DNA of 8,372 bases, taken from positions 1 through 8,372 of the forward strand of contig CAMLRB010000155.1 in the NCBI GenBank assembly GCA_946482295.1, read 5' to 3'. The stretch comes from an uncultured Bacteriovorax sp. GTDB lineage: Bacteria; Bdellovibrionota; Bacteriovoracia; Bacteriovoracales; Bacteriovoracaceae. Every line of letters begins with the position of its first letter. Position 1 is the stretch's first letter. The position numbers and the translations under genes are program-made. The notes under the pieces were generated by a model that saw only the letters and a list, made by a program, of their open reading frames with translations, made no database searches and was not told the origin of the DNA. Of the stretch, positions 1-6,505 are shown one piece after another.

Positions 1-1
1 T

Positions 2-430
2 CAAAATGGAGGAGATGTTACGGCGACAGATTTTCATGCCGACGTTCCGCTTTTCTTGAAGGTTAATCAGGAAAGAAATAACATCACGTTCGATTATCAA
101 GTGATGAATTGGCGCGATGAAGTTGAGAGAACTAAAAATACTTTTGGTCTTTTTGATTATGTCCTGGGCTCTGATATTCTTTATGAAAGCCAACATGCCC
201 ATGAAGTAGCAAAAGCACTTATTGGACTTCTTAAACCGGGCGGAAAAATAATTCTCGCTGATCCCGGAAGGGCCTATGTTCAGAAATTTATTACTTGTAT
301 GCAGGATTTAGATTTTCCGGAGAAGATGAGCGTACAAACAGTTCGTTCGGAATGGACTCAAAAAAATAAACCGCGTGATATTTTTATCTTTGAGTTTTCT
401 TCTACTTCTTTTTCTTCTCAATCCACATAA
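2..430 (+). CDS. SAM-dependent methyltransferase, C-terminal part (5' end outside window)
   Basis: The reading frame is open from the first bases of the window and ends at TAA 428-430, giving 142 visible residues; the start and the glycine-rich SAM loop lie upstream. Seen: VTATDFHAD (residues 6-14), whose Asp10 fits the acidic residue that binds the SAM ribose; MNWRD (35-39); DYVLGSDILYE (52-62), the core Asp-x5-Asp segment; and KPGGKIILADPGR (78-90), the usual strand and loop after it. This pattern is typical of the family-16 class I methyltransferases (METTL21, ETFB-lysine and nicotinamide N-methyltransferase relatives), most of which methylate protein lysines or small amines. The substrate cannot be read from the sequence. 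A TTG at 56 could be mistaken for a start, but the conserved motif upstream of it shows the protein is longer. The Ser/Thr-rich last ten residues overlap the convergent protease gene by 29 bases. Confidence 0.85.
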   Translation, partial: QNGGDVTATDFHADVPLFLKVNQERNNITFDYQVMNWRDEVERTKNTFGLFDYVLGSDILYESQHAHEVAKALIGLLKPGGKIILADPGRAYVQKFITCMQDLDFPEKMSVQTVRSEWTQKNKPRDIFIFEFSSTSFSSQST

Positions 431-1553
431 TCTCAAAAAGATTATTTTTTAGAGCAGTTCTCGGAACCCAAAAGTTTCCATTTTCACAACGAATTGTCGC
501 AGTTCTTTGGCATACATCTTTTGAACCCCAACTATTGCGAATAAGATACTCACATTGACCAGTCGTTTTGTTAAATTTCCTACCTATTATTGTGGATGCA
601 TGATCCGCTTTTTTCCCTACGAAGTTTAGACCGCTATCTAAAAGTGTAGCAGGATAACCAATGGAGACGGGAAGTCCTTTTCGAAGAAGGGCATCAACAT
701 TTCCTAAGAGCTTTTCTGAAGGAATTTTTTCATTCGTGAGTGAGTACGTTGAGTACTGATTTCGGAATTGATGGCGCTTACAAGTAAGATCCATAAGGGC
801 TGCGACTTTTTTATCGGCGGAAAGTTTATTCAATATCGTCACTATTTCAGGAGGTAGAGAAACAATGGGTTGCTGCGAGCGCAATGTCAGTTCACAGAGA
901 ATAGAAATAAAATCCTTTTTTGGATCGGCGAGATCTTTTATAAGAGTGCTAAGTTCAAGTTCGTCGTACGAACTGAAAACTTCTTCTTCCATACAAACGC
1001 CTTTGTTCGACAAAAGAACATTGACAGTCGCTAGTGCCGGCCATCCTCCGGCCTGAGTGAGGTCTTTGATTTTTGCATCGATCGCCATTTGCCGAATTTC
1101 ATCATTGTTGTGATTTTGAAGAGCAATATCATAAGGTGAGAGTGGTGTTTGTTCATGATAGGAGAGAAGGTCTGCTGCTGAAAAAGCAAAACACCAATTA
1201 AGTGGACCTTGGTGTCTTTTTTTGGGCATGTTTTCAGTATTAATTTTTAGTTCTTTGCATTGAGTTTCATTTAGATTTGCACTGTCATCATATGCATGAA
1301 TGTGCTTTCTCCAGCCAGCGATCTCGTTATCTGAAACTTTTAAGGCCTTGTCGTGTTTGTATTGTGGACACTGCTTTAGTTCTTCCGAGAATTTTTCAAA
1401 GATTTCAAACTCATCGTTTATATCTCGCCCCCATTTCACACTGGAGCGCATTTCTCGAATGGCACGTTTTGTATCAAGATAAGCGCGAAGACAGTTTACT
1501 TCCTCAGCTTGAGCAAATGTAATTGTAAATAAAATGAGAAGGAGTCCTTTCAT
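402..1553 (-). CDS. Exported papain-like (C1-type) cysteine protease
   Basis: 383 residues. The first 16 residues form a short signal peptide (basic Lys2, then LLLILFTITF, cleavage likely after AQA), so the protein should reach the periplasm or the outside. A pro-like region follows to about residue 105. The papain catalytic set is complete: oxyanion Gln115 in QGPLNWCFAFS, nucleophile Cys121 (the same 6-residue spacing as papain Gln19/Cys25), His318 in KADHAST, and Asn340 in RNSWGS. The stretch between Cys and His is about 197 residues, some 60 longer than in papain, so there is an insertion between the two lobes. Nine further cysteines suggest disulfides and agree with export. It is the last gene of the minus-strand group, 55 bases after the M24 peptidase gene, with no clear Shine-Dalgarno before the ATG. 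The substrate is unknown; degrading prey or environmental protein is a guess that rests on the presumed lifestyle. Its Lys-rich C-terminus is encoded across the methyltransferase tail. Confidence 0.9.
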   Translation of the reverse strand: MKGLLLILFTITFAQAEEVNCLRAYLDTKRAIREMRSSVKWGRDINDEFEIFEKFSEELKQCPQYKHDKALKVSDNEIAGWRKHIHAYDDSANLNETQCKELKINTENMPKKRHQGPLNWCFAFSAADLLSYHEQTPLSPYDIALQNHNNDEIRQMAIDAKIKDLTQAGGWPALATVNVLLSNKGVCMEEEVFSSYDELELSTLIKDLADPKKDFISILCELTLRSQQPIVSLPPEIVTILNKLSADKKVAALMDLTCKRHQFRNQYSTYSLTNEKIPSEKLLGNVDALLRKGLPVSIGYPATLLDSGLNFVGKKADHASTIIGRKFNKTTGQCEYLIRNSWGSKDVCQRTATIRCENGNFWVPRTALKNNLFEIMWIEKKKK

Positions 1554-1608
1554 GGAAATCTTATCGGCAGATATTTCAAATTCGTGAAAGGGTGAGTTTT
1601 ATGGTCAG

Positions 1609-2262
1609 CTATAGGAGATCTTCGAAAAAAGCCCCGCGTTTAATGGAATCATCGATAAGGTGGACTTCAAGTATCCAGAGGTTTGCTGAAGGGGGGTGAG
1701 TGAGATCACCCAATTTAGCACGGGAGTGAACTGCGTGAGGAAAATCTCCCATCCGATGTCCATACATATTGCTATTGAGTCTAAGTCCTAAGCTCTTAGC
1801 TTCATCTGAAGCATACTGATAAAGCTCCTGGCCAGTCAGACTTTTTGTTTTCCAGGCCTCTTTTGTTTTATTAAAAACGATTCTAGTGGAATCGCGAAGG
1901 TGTAAAAGTTGGGGATCATTTCCAATGACAAATGTTTCGCCGTAATCAGCCTCATGTTCGGAATAGACCGGACCAATGTCGACAAAAAATATATCAGATT
2001 CGTTAAGGATTGCGGGAGTTGATTCGTCTCTAAAATTACAAGTCGTATTTTGACCCATTCGCAACTTTGTAGGATGCCAGCGTTTTTCTAATCCAGAATG
2101 ATCCATCGTTTTTTCAAGCAGGACTTTGGCATCTTGTTCGGAGAGGCCTGTAACCATGAATTCACTGAATCGTTTTACGAGCTGACGTGTTTTTTCTTGA
2201 GAGTTTAGATAGATTTCAAGGTTGAATTTTTCACCCAGACCTTCTTCAGAGAAAGCGCTCAT
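1609..2262 (-). CDS. M24-family metallopeptidase (aminopeptidase P / methionine aminopeptidase fold), catalytic domain only
   Basis: 217 residues, no signal peptide, probably cytoplasmic. The five metal ligands of the pita-bread fold can be placed: Asp95 (FFVDIGP), Asp106 (EADYGET), His169 (YGHRMG), Glu199 (WILEVHL) and Glu214 (FFEDLL). The Asp-Asp gap of 11 and the Asp-His gap of 63 equal those of E. coli methionine aminopeptidase, and His176 sits 7 after His169 as in that enzyme. The last ligand is only four residues from the C-terminus, which makes the domain compact. There is no N-terminal creatinase-like domain, unlike full-length aminopeptidase P. The expected activity is metal-dependent removal of N-terminal residues; specificity is not readable, and a non-peptidase M24 relative is possible. 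The ATG start overlaps the upstream stop as ATGA, so translation is probably coupled to the small Cys-tail protein. Confidence 0.85.
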   Translation of the reverse strand: MSAFSEEGLGEKFNLEIYLNSQEKTRQLVKRFSEFMVTGLSEQDAKVLLEKTMDHSGLEKRWHPTKLRMGQNTTCNFRDESTPAILNESDIFFVDIGPVYSEHEADYGETFVIGNDPQLLHLRDSTRIVFNKTKEAWKTKSLTGQELYQYASDEAKSLGLRLNSNMYGHRMGDFPHAVHSRAKLGDLTHPPSANLWILEVHLIDDSIKRGAFFEDLL

Positions 2263-2537
2263 TTTTTATCCGGAGGACAGATGGCACAGCCGTAATCAGA
2301 ATCTTCATGATCAGCTATTTCATCTTCCAGTGTCTGTTTATATTCTGAAATTTCTTGATCGCTAGCGCCTAAGGATTGAATGAGTGTCTCAGCTAAACCT
2401 GGAGCGATAACCTGGATATCGAGTCCAGCGTCTTCCATTTGAGTGGCAAAGCCATAGGCCTCATCGATCTTTTCAATAGTCGTCTCAAAGAGCGTTGTGC
2501 CGGAGAGTACATCAATAACTTTTACCTGGTTTGACAT
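2259..2537 (-). CDS. Small conserved-looking protein with CxxCPP tail, function unknown
   Basis: 92 residues; I do not recognise an established family. The N-terminal half (KVIDVLSGTTLFETTIEKI) reads like two beta strands followed by helices around residues 25-35 and 48-72. The C-terminal part is strongly acidic (EDEIADHEDSD, 71-81) and ends in YGCAICPPDKK, where Cys84 and Cys87 form a CxxC pair next to two prolines. Such a tail could bind a metal, act in redox chemistry or be a modification site; the sequence does not decide. It is the first gene of the minus-strand group, and its TGA overlaps the ATG of the M24 peptidase by four bases. The 28-base gap to the divergent receiver gene leaves little room for a promoter, so the minus-strand promoter may lie inside that gene. 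There is no obvious Shine-Dalgarno. Confidence 0.75.
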   Translation of the reverse strand: MSNQVKVIDVLSGTTLFETTIEKIDEAYGFATQMEDAGLDIQVIAPGLAETLIQSLGASDQEISEYKQTLEDEIADHEDSDYGCAICPPDKK

Positions 2538-2559
2538 TTACCAAGACTAACAAGAGAAT
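2531..2559 (+). promoter_or_regulatory. Candidate promoter for the receiver-domain gene
   Basis: TTGACA (2531-2536), a perfect sigma-70 -35 box, is followed after exactly 17 bases by GAGAAT (2554-2559), which matches 4 of 6 bases of TATAAT. Transcription would begin around 2566, the A of the downstream ATG, implying a leaderless or nearly leaderless mRNA. The -35 box overlaps the start codon of the divergent minus-strand gene, so part of its sequence is fixed by coding. This is inference from matching only. Confidence 0.3.
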
Positions 2560-2565
2560 GCTCAT

Positions 2566-2907
2566 ATGGTAAAGTGTGTTTTGTACGTAGAAAAAGAAAA
2601 ATTTTTAAGATCGCTTTTTGAGGTCGCTTTGCGAGCTAAAAAGCAGGAAATTCATACCATCGACACTCTTCAAAATAACATTTACTTGCTGGAAGATTTA
2701 AGGCCAGCTCTCATTATTCTCGATTGGGCAACGGTGCAAGGAAGTCCGGAACTCCAGAACGTAATGGATTTCAAAAAGAACAATCCTACAGTGAAAATCG
2801 TTGTTACCGGGCCTTCTCATGATATTCCCTTTAAGGCAGACGGATTTTTTACTAAACCCATTGAAGTAAACCAACTGGCACACAAGATAATTGCCTTAAT
2901 TGACTAG
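2566..2907 (+). CDS. Single-domain response-regulator-like (REC) protein with altered acidic pocket
   Basis: 113 residues, close to the length of one CheY-like receiver domain with no output domain. Alternating strands and helices fit the fold. Asp53 in LIILDW is the expected phosphoacceptor, Thr81 in VVTGPS the switch residue, and Lys97-Pro98 in FTKPIE the invariant Lys-Pro. The acidic pair that binds magnesium at the end of strand 1 (usually Asp-Asp) reads Glu9-Lys10 followed by Glu11, so metal binding and phosphorylation may be weakened or changed. It probably acts in the cytoplasm as a protein-interaction switch; no histidine kinase is nearby. ATG 2566 is preceded by AAGAGA (2552-2557), a weak ribosome site. 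It is transcribed alone or into the MFS operon, whose first ATG lies 56 bases downstream. Confidence 0.75.
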   Translation: MVKCVLYVEKEKFLRSLFEVALRAKKQEIHTIDTLQNNIYLLEDLRPALIILDWATVQGSPELQNVMDFKKNNPTVKIVVTGPSHDIPFKADGFFTKPIEVNQLAHKIIALID

Positions 2908-2963
2908 AATGCTCGTAAGCACTTTTAGCTTTTAAATTATCCAATTCCCCTTAAAATAAAAGA
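2900..2963 (+). promoter_or_regulatory. Leader region of the MFS-GNAT-LuxE-LuxC operon
   Basis: The gap between the receiver gene and the transporter is AT-rich. It holds TTGACT (2900-2905), a -35-like box overlapping the receiver stop codon, with only a poor -10 (TTTTAG, 2923-2928) at 17 bases. A small perfect hairpin (TGCT, loop CGTA, AGCA; 2910-2921) is followed by CTTTTAGCTTTT and could be a weak terminator, but the stem is only 4 pairs. Neither element is convincing, and read-through from the receiver gene is possible. Confidence 0.2.
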
Positions 2964-4178
2964 ATGATGAATTTAGGCTCCGGCGTTCTCAGCGAAAAAA
3001 ACGCTTCGTTGGTATTTGCTTCACAGTTGATTTCCACTGTTTGTGACAAAATGATGTCCATAGGTCTTGTGTGGTTTTTAACGACTAAATTTTCTATCAA
3101 TGTCGTTCCTTGGTTTTTAGCCGTTAGTTTTCTTCCTCATGTTTTTATGTCTTTTTATTCGCCCAAGCTAATTTCGCGATTAGGAATACTTCAAACTGTC
3201 ATCATGACAGAATATTTTCGTGCCTTCGTGCTGTTGGGTTTTTATTTGTTACTCTTTCTCATTCCCGAAAATTCGCAAACATTTCTAGTTACATTATTTG
3301 TTTCTATGTTTTTAGTGGGGATCGGATCGAGTTTGTTTAATCCAGCGATTCTTTCTCTTCCGCCAAAGTTGGTTCCAGCGGAACAAGTCCCAGGTTTGAA
3401 TGCACTACTCGATACAAGCTTTTCGCTTTCAAGCATTCTAGGAGCGGCGTTCTCAATTTTTTTGTTGAATATTTTTGATATTAAAGCACTTGTTCTCATT
3501 AATGCCTTAAGTTTTGCATTGGCAGGATTTCTTCAAGGAAAGGTCGATAAAATCGATACACCAGAAGAAAGTTTAGAAGCGCCAGATACAGAAACAACGA
3601 TGGGTATACTTCGTAAACACAAACTCATAAGACGAATGCTTATTAGTTTTCTTTTCATAAATCTCATTTTATCTCCAATCTTCGTTATGATTCCTTGGTT
3701 TGTTGAAAATGTTTACAAAGGCAATGGTGGGGATTTAGCAATTATTGAAGGGGCAATGGGACTTGGAGCTTTTCTCACTGGTCTGGCACTCACTCTAACC
3801 GCAACGAATATCAAAGCGGACAAGAGAGTTGGGATGGTGACTGTTGTAAGCTTTTTATTTGGACTGTTTTTTCAGATTTTTTCTCTCACTTCTGCAACGG
3901 CGGAAGGTGCAGCGATTATGTTTATGATTGGCGTTCTCTCAACTTTTTTAAATGTTCAGGTTCTCACTTTTTTTCAAACGACACTCGCGGAACATGAAGT
4001 GCCGGCCATAATGGTTGCCGTGAATCTCATCAGCGCAGCAGCGCTTCCACTTTCATTCACGATCACTGGTCTCATTTTTCCTATCGTCGATATCCCGAAG
4101 CTCGCTTTGTTTTCCGGGCTCATCACAAGTATCGCTGCTTTCTTTATGCCGACTTATTTAAAAGAAAAAAAAACATAG
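2964..4178 (+). CDS. Major facilitator superfamily transporter (MFS_3 / EntS-like exporter type)
   Basis: 404 residues, highly hydrophobic, with about 12 candidate membrane helices in two groups of six split by a charged cytoplasmic loop (about 192-222, DKIDTPEESLEAPDTE). The segment NPAILSLPPKLVPAEQVPGLNALLD (126-150) with the following helix rich in small residues is typical of the MFS_3 group, which contains the enterobactin exporter EntS and macrolide efflux proteins. The usual Asp/Arg-rich motif A in the loop between helices 2 and 3 is reduced to SPKLISRLG. Likely role: proton-driven export across the inner membrane; the cargo is not readable. It is the first gene of the operon, with the GNAT gene starting 7 bases after its stop, so export of the operon's product is a reasonable inference. 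Tandem ATGs at 2964 and 2967 leave the start uncertain by one codon; no strong Shine-Dalgarno is seen. Confidence 0.88.
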   Translation: MMNLGSGVLSEKNASLVFASQLISTVCDKMMSIGLVWFLTTKFSINVVPWFLAVSFLPHVFMSFYSPKLISRLGILQTVIMTEYFRAFVLLGFYLLLFLIPENSQTFLVTLFVSMFLVGIGSSLFNPAILSLPPKLVPAEQVPGLNALLDTSFSLSSILGAAFSIFLLNIFDIKALVLINALSFALAGFLQGKVDKIDTPEESLEAPDTETTMGILRKHKLIRRMLISFLFINLILSPIFVMIPWFVENVYKGNGGDLAIIEGAMGLGAFLTGLALTLTATNIKADKRVGMVTVVSFLFGLFFQIFSLTSATAEGAAIMFMIGVLSTFLNVQVLTFFQTTLAEHEVPAIMVAVNLISAAALPLSFTITGLIFPIVDIPKLALFSGLITSIAAFFMPTYLKEKKT

Positions 4179-4180
4179 GG
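4177..4180 (+). promoter_or_regulatory. Ribosome binding site deciding the GNAT start
   Basis: AGGG, overlapping the transporter stop codon, lies five bases before ATG 4186. This spacing favours ATG 4186 over the in-frame GTG at 4180, which would sit directly on the site. Confidence 0.5.
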
Positions 4181-4185
4181 TGCTC

Positions 4186-5352
4186 ATGACATTCGGACAA
4201 GATGAAAAATTACAGCTCGCAACGCTTAATGATGTTCCTGAAATACTCACGCTCTATCGATTAGTTTATGGAAAGAGATATCCAATCAAGTATGGAACTG
4301 ATGCAGACTTATTAAAATCTGCCATACAAAATCTTGAAACTCATATGGTTTTAGTGGCGAAGAATCTTGAGCAAAATCGCATAATGGGTGCACTTATCAT
4401 CGAGATCGATGATTTTAATAAGATTGGAAAATTAGTAGGGCTAGTTGTTCATCCGGAATTTCAAAAAAATAAAATTGGGAATGAACTTGTTGCATGTGCC
4501 AGTGAGTTTTTTTTGGAAAAAGACACTCGTTTAAATTCACTTTATGCAACGACGAGGACAGTGACAGTTGGTCCTCAACGTGTGTTTATTAAGAATAATT
4601 ATCTTCCTTTGGGAATTTTTCCGAATGCCCACAGATTGCATAAATATGAAACGGTCACCCTTCTGGCAAAATTTAGAAAAGGTTTACTAGAACAGAGACC
4701 ACCCACGAAAGAAATGTCTCCAGGACTTGTTCCTCTCTATAATATCATTAAAGATCTGGTTCCGAATATTGATATCCCTGATGTTAAAGAACCAAAAAAA
4801 CTTCCTAGTTATGAAGATGAAGAAAATTGGGAATTCGAGATTATTCGAGCACCGAATTATGTCTATCGAAAATTTATGGAAGCTTTTCCCAATCCAAAAG
4901 ATCGCTTTTTTCCTTTTCATTCACCGAATATGTTAATTGCTGATAAAAAAGGCCGCATTGAGATTTTTGCCTATTTCAGTAAGCGTGACGGTTACTGCAC
5001 TTTCATCAGTTCGACGAAGCCACTTTCAGAACTCAATGGAAGGTTAACAAGTCTTTACATGCAACTTGATGATATTGGGGTTTCATACATTGAAGTTCTC
5101 GTTAACGTCCGGAAGATTCCACATATAGAAACATTGTTGGCCGGTCAGTTCGTTCCTTCTGCCTTGTATCCGGCGATGAGAGAAATTGATGGCAAGTTTG
5201 AAGATTACGTCGTCTTGAGTAGAACAATGGAACCTTTAAACTTCAGAGGAATGGCGGTGATCTCACAATTTAAGCCATTCATTGATCAATACGTAGAAAC
5301 GTGGAAACAGATAAATCTCGATACGATTGAGGTCATCTATGGAACAAAATAA
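4186..5352 (+). CDS. Two-lobed GNAT-type N-acyltransferase
   Basis: 388 residues from ATG 4186 (GTG 4180 would add two). The first half (about 8-165) is a GNAT domain: LATLNDVPEILTLYRLVYG at the start, the motif B/A strand and acyl-CoA loop GLVVHPEFQKNKIGNEL (85-101), and a closing segment with NNYLPLGIFP (137-146). In the loop the first glycine of the usual Q/R-x-x-G-x-G is Lys96, while Gly98 is kept. A linker rich in Pro and charged residues (about 168-215) leads to a second half (216-388). Its end, GQFVPSALYP (320-329) followed by FEDYVVLSR, repeats the spacing of the first half's closing segment but lacks a recognisable acyl-CoA loop. It probably transfers an acyl group from acyl-CoA or acyl-carrier protein to an amine; the substrate is unknown. 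It lies between a transporter and a LuxE-like enzyme and overlaps the latter by 14 bases, which suggests a shared pathway. Confidence 0.8.
   Translation: MTFGQDEKLQLATLNDVPEILTLYRLVYGKRYPIKYGTDADLLKSAIQNLETHMVLVAKNLEQNRIMGALIIEIDDFNKIGKLVGLVVHPEFQKNKIGNELVACASEFFLEKDTRLNSLYATTRTVTVGPQRVFIKNNYLPLGIFPNAHRLHKYETVTLLAKFRKGLLEQRPPTKEMSPGLVPLYNIIKDLVPNIDIPDVKEPKKLPSYEDEENWEFEIIRAPNYVYRKFMEAFPNPKDRFFPFHSPNMLIADKKGRIEIFAYFSKRDGYCTFISSTKPLSELNGRLTSLYMQLDDIGVSYIEVLVNVRKIPHIETLLAGQFVPSALYPAMREIDGKFEDYVVLSRTMEPLNFRGMAVISQFKPFIDQYVETWKQINLDTIEVIYGTK
5329..5332 (+). promoter_or_regulatory. Ribosome binding site deciding the LuxE-like start
   Basis: GAGG lies six bases before ATG 5339, inside the end of the GNAT gene. 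It supports that ATG over the in-frame TTG at 5327, which would place the site inside the coding sequence. Confidence 0.6.
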
Positions 5353-6505
5353 TTTAAAAGTTCCAGAATTAAAAGAACTCAAGTCAGTTCAGAAGTTGTG
5401 TGACATCTCTGACCCTTACGCTGATTTTGCAGGCTCGGATATAATTTTTATCGAGGCGATGAAAGAATGTACTAAGTGGCATATTCAAAAAAGTGAATTT
5501 TACAAGGCCTTGGCCTCTTCCCAAAAGTTTGATATTTCCCAAATTCAGACATTGGAAGATTGTCTGAAAATACCCCATCTATGGGCGCATTTTTTTAAGG
5601 GGAATGAAGTACTTTCGGTTCCTCGTGAAAATATATTTCTGCATTTAACGTCCTCAGGAACAACAGGACAGAAATCTCAAATTTTCTTTGATGAATGGAC
5701 AATACGATCCGCCCAAAGAATGGTGGATTGGATTTTTCAAAAATATGGTTGGGATACTCCCGATCAAAAATGTAACTACATTCTTTTTAGCTATCAAACG
5801 GAAGCTAGTTCCAAATTAGGAACAGCCTATACAGATAATTTTTTGTGTAAGTATGCACCCGTTAATGAAGTATTTACGGCCCTTAAACTAACGGGGAGTG
5901 GTGGACACGAATTCGATTGTTTTGGAACGATCGAAGCTTTTCAGCGTTTTGCAGAACAAGGCTTACCTGTTAGACTTTTTGGTTTTCCGGCTTTTTTTTA
6001 TTTTGCACTTGAGCGGATGAAAAAATTGGGACTTCCTCCTGTAAAATTTCACCCAGACTCAATGGTTTTTTTAGGCGGCGGTTGGAAAGGTCACGCTGAC
6101 AAACAAATTGAAAAAAATGATTTGTATGAACTCGCTCATGAAATGCTCGGTATTCCAAAAGAGAGATTGAGAGATGGTTTTGGTTCAGTTGAACATTGCA
6201 TCCCCTATGTAGAATGCTCGGAACATGAGTTTCATGTTCCAGTCTGGTCACGCGTTTTTATTCGTGATGTGCAAACGCTCAAACCACTAGGTAAAGATAA
6301 AAAAGGGTTTCTCCATTTTGTCTCTCCTTATATTACAAGTATGCCTGCACATTCCGTTATTATGGGAGATCTCGCTTCACTTCATGATCAATGTAAGTGT
6401 GGAATGAAAACTCCTTTTTTCAGAATTCATGGCAGAGCCGGAGTTTCAAAAAATAAAAGCTGTGCTCTCGCTGCATCCGAGCTTTTAAAAGGAAAGGCAT
6501 CCTAA
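5339..6505 (+). CDS. LuxE-like acyl-protein synthetase (ANL superfamily)
   Basis: 388 residues, close to the length of Vibrio LuxE. LuxE activates a fatty acid with ATP and passes the acyl group through its own cysteine to LuxC. Seen in order: LHLTSSGTTGQKSQ (101-114), the Ser/Thr/Gly-rich ATP loop; VFLGGGWKG (243-251); RDGFGSVEH (278-286), equivalent to the ANL core motif with the aromatic-Gly-x-x-Glu pattern; GDLASL (343-348), with the ribose-binding Asp344; a CxCG knuckle (352-355); and GRAG (365-368). Near the end Cys375 in NKSCALAASELL sits 13 residues from the C-terminus, matching the acyl-accepting Cys364 of the 378-residue V. harveyi LuxE. The short C-terminal domain is also LuxE-like and unlike a CoA ligase. 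A phenylacetate-CoA ligase label would be the main mistaken alternative. The gene overlaps the GNAT gene by 14 bases and its TAA directly abuts the ATG of the LuxC-like gene. The likely partner is that downstream reductase. Confidence 0.88.
   Translation: MEQNNLKVPELKELKSVQKLCDISDPYADFAGSDIIFIEAMKECTKWHIQKSEFYKALASSQKFDISQIQTLEDCLKIPHLWAHFFKGNEVLSVPRENIFLHLTSSGTTGQKSQIFFDEWTIRSAQRMVDWIFQKYGWDTPDQKCNYILFSYQTEASSKLGTAYTDNFLCKYAPVNEVFTALKLTGSGGHEFDCFGTIEAFQRFAEQGLPVRLFGFPAFFYFALERMKKLGLPPVKFHPDSMVFLGGGWKGHADKQIEKNDLYELAHEMLGIPKERLRDGFGSVEHCIPYVECSEHEFHVPVWSRVFIRDVQTLKPLGKDKKGFLHFVSPYITSMPAHSVIMGDLASLHDQCKCGMKTPFFRIHGRAGVSKNKSCALAASELLKGKAS
6492..6497 (+). promoter_or_regulatory. Ribosome binding site of the LuxC-ANL gene
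   Basis: GAAAGG within the last codons of the LuxE-like gene lies eight bases before ATG 6506, which directly follows the TAA. This arrangement favours translational coupling and supports the chosen start. Confidence 0.5.

Noticed and set aside
362..385. Hairpin AAAAATA / TATTTTT near the convergent gene ends as a two-way terminator
   Set aside because: The 7-pair stem is all A-T with a 10-base loop, and it lies inside the methyltransferase coding region; too weak to call.
1554..1608. A separate promoter for the papain-like protease gene in the 55-base gap
   Set aside because: No pair of -35 and -10 boxes with good spacing was found on the minus strand; co-transcription with the M24 gene is simpler.
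5327..5341. TTG at 5327 as start of the LuxE-like gene
   Set aside because: GAGG at 5329-5332 is correctly spaced for ATG 5339, and the extra four residues add nothing conserved.
5970..6251. A 93-codon open frame on the minus strand inside the LuxE-like gene
   Set aside because: It lies wholly within a clear ANL enzyme gene, has no recognisable protein features and no ribosome site; it is a frame shadow.
5339..6505. Phenylacetate-CoA ligase (PaaK) as the product
   Set aside because: The short C-terminal region with a cysteine 13 residues from the end and the neighbouring LuxC-like gene fit LuxE better.
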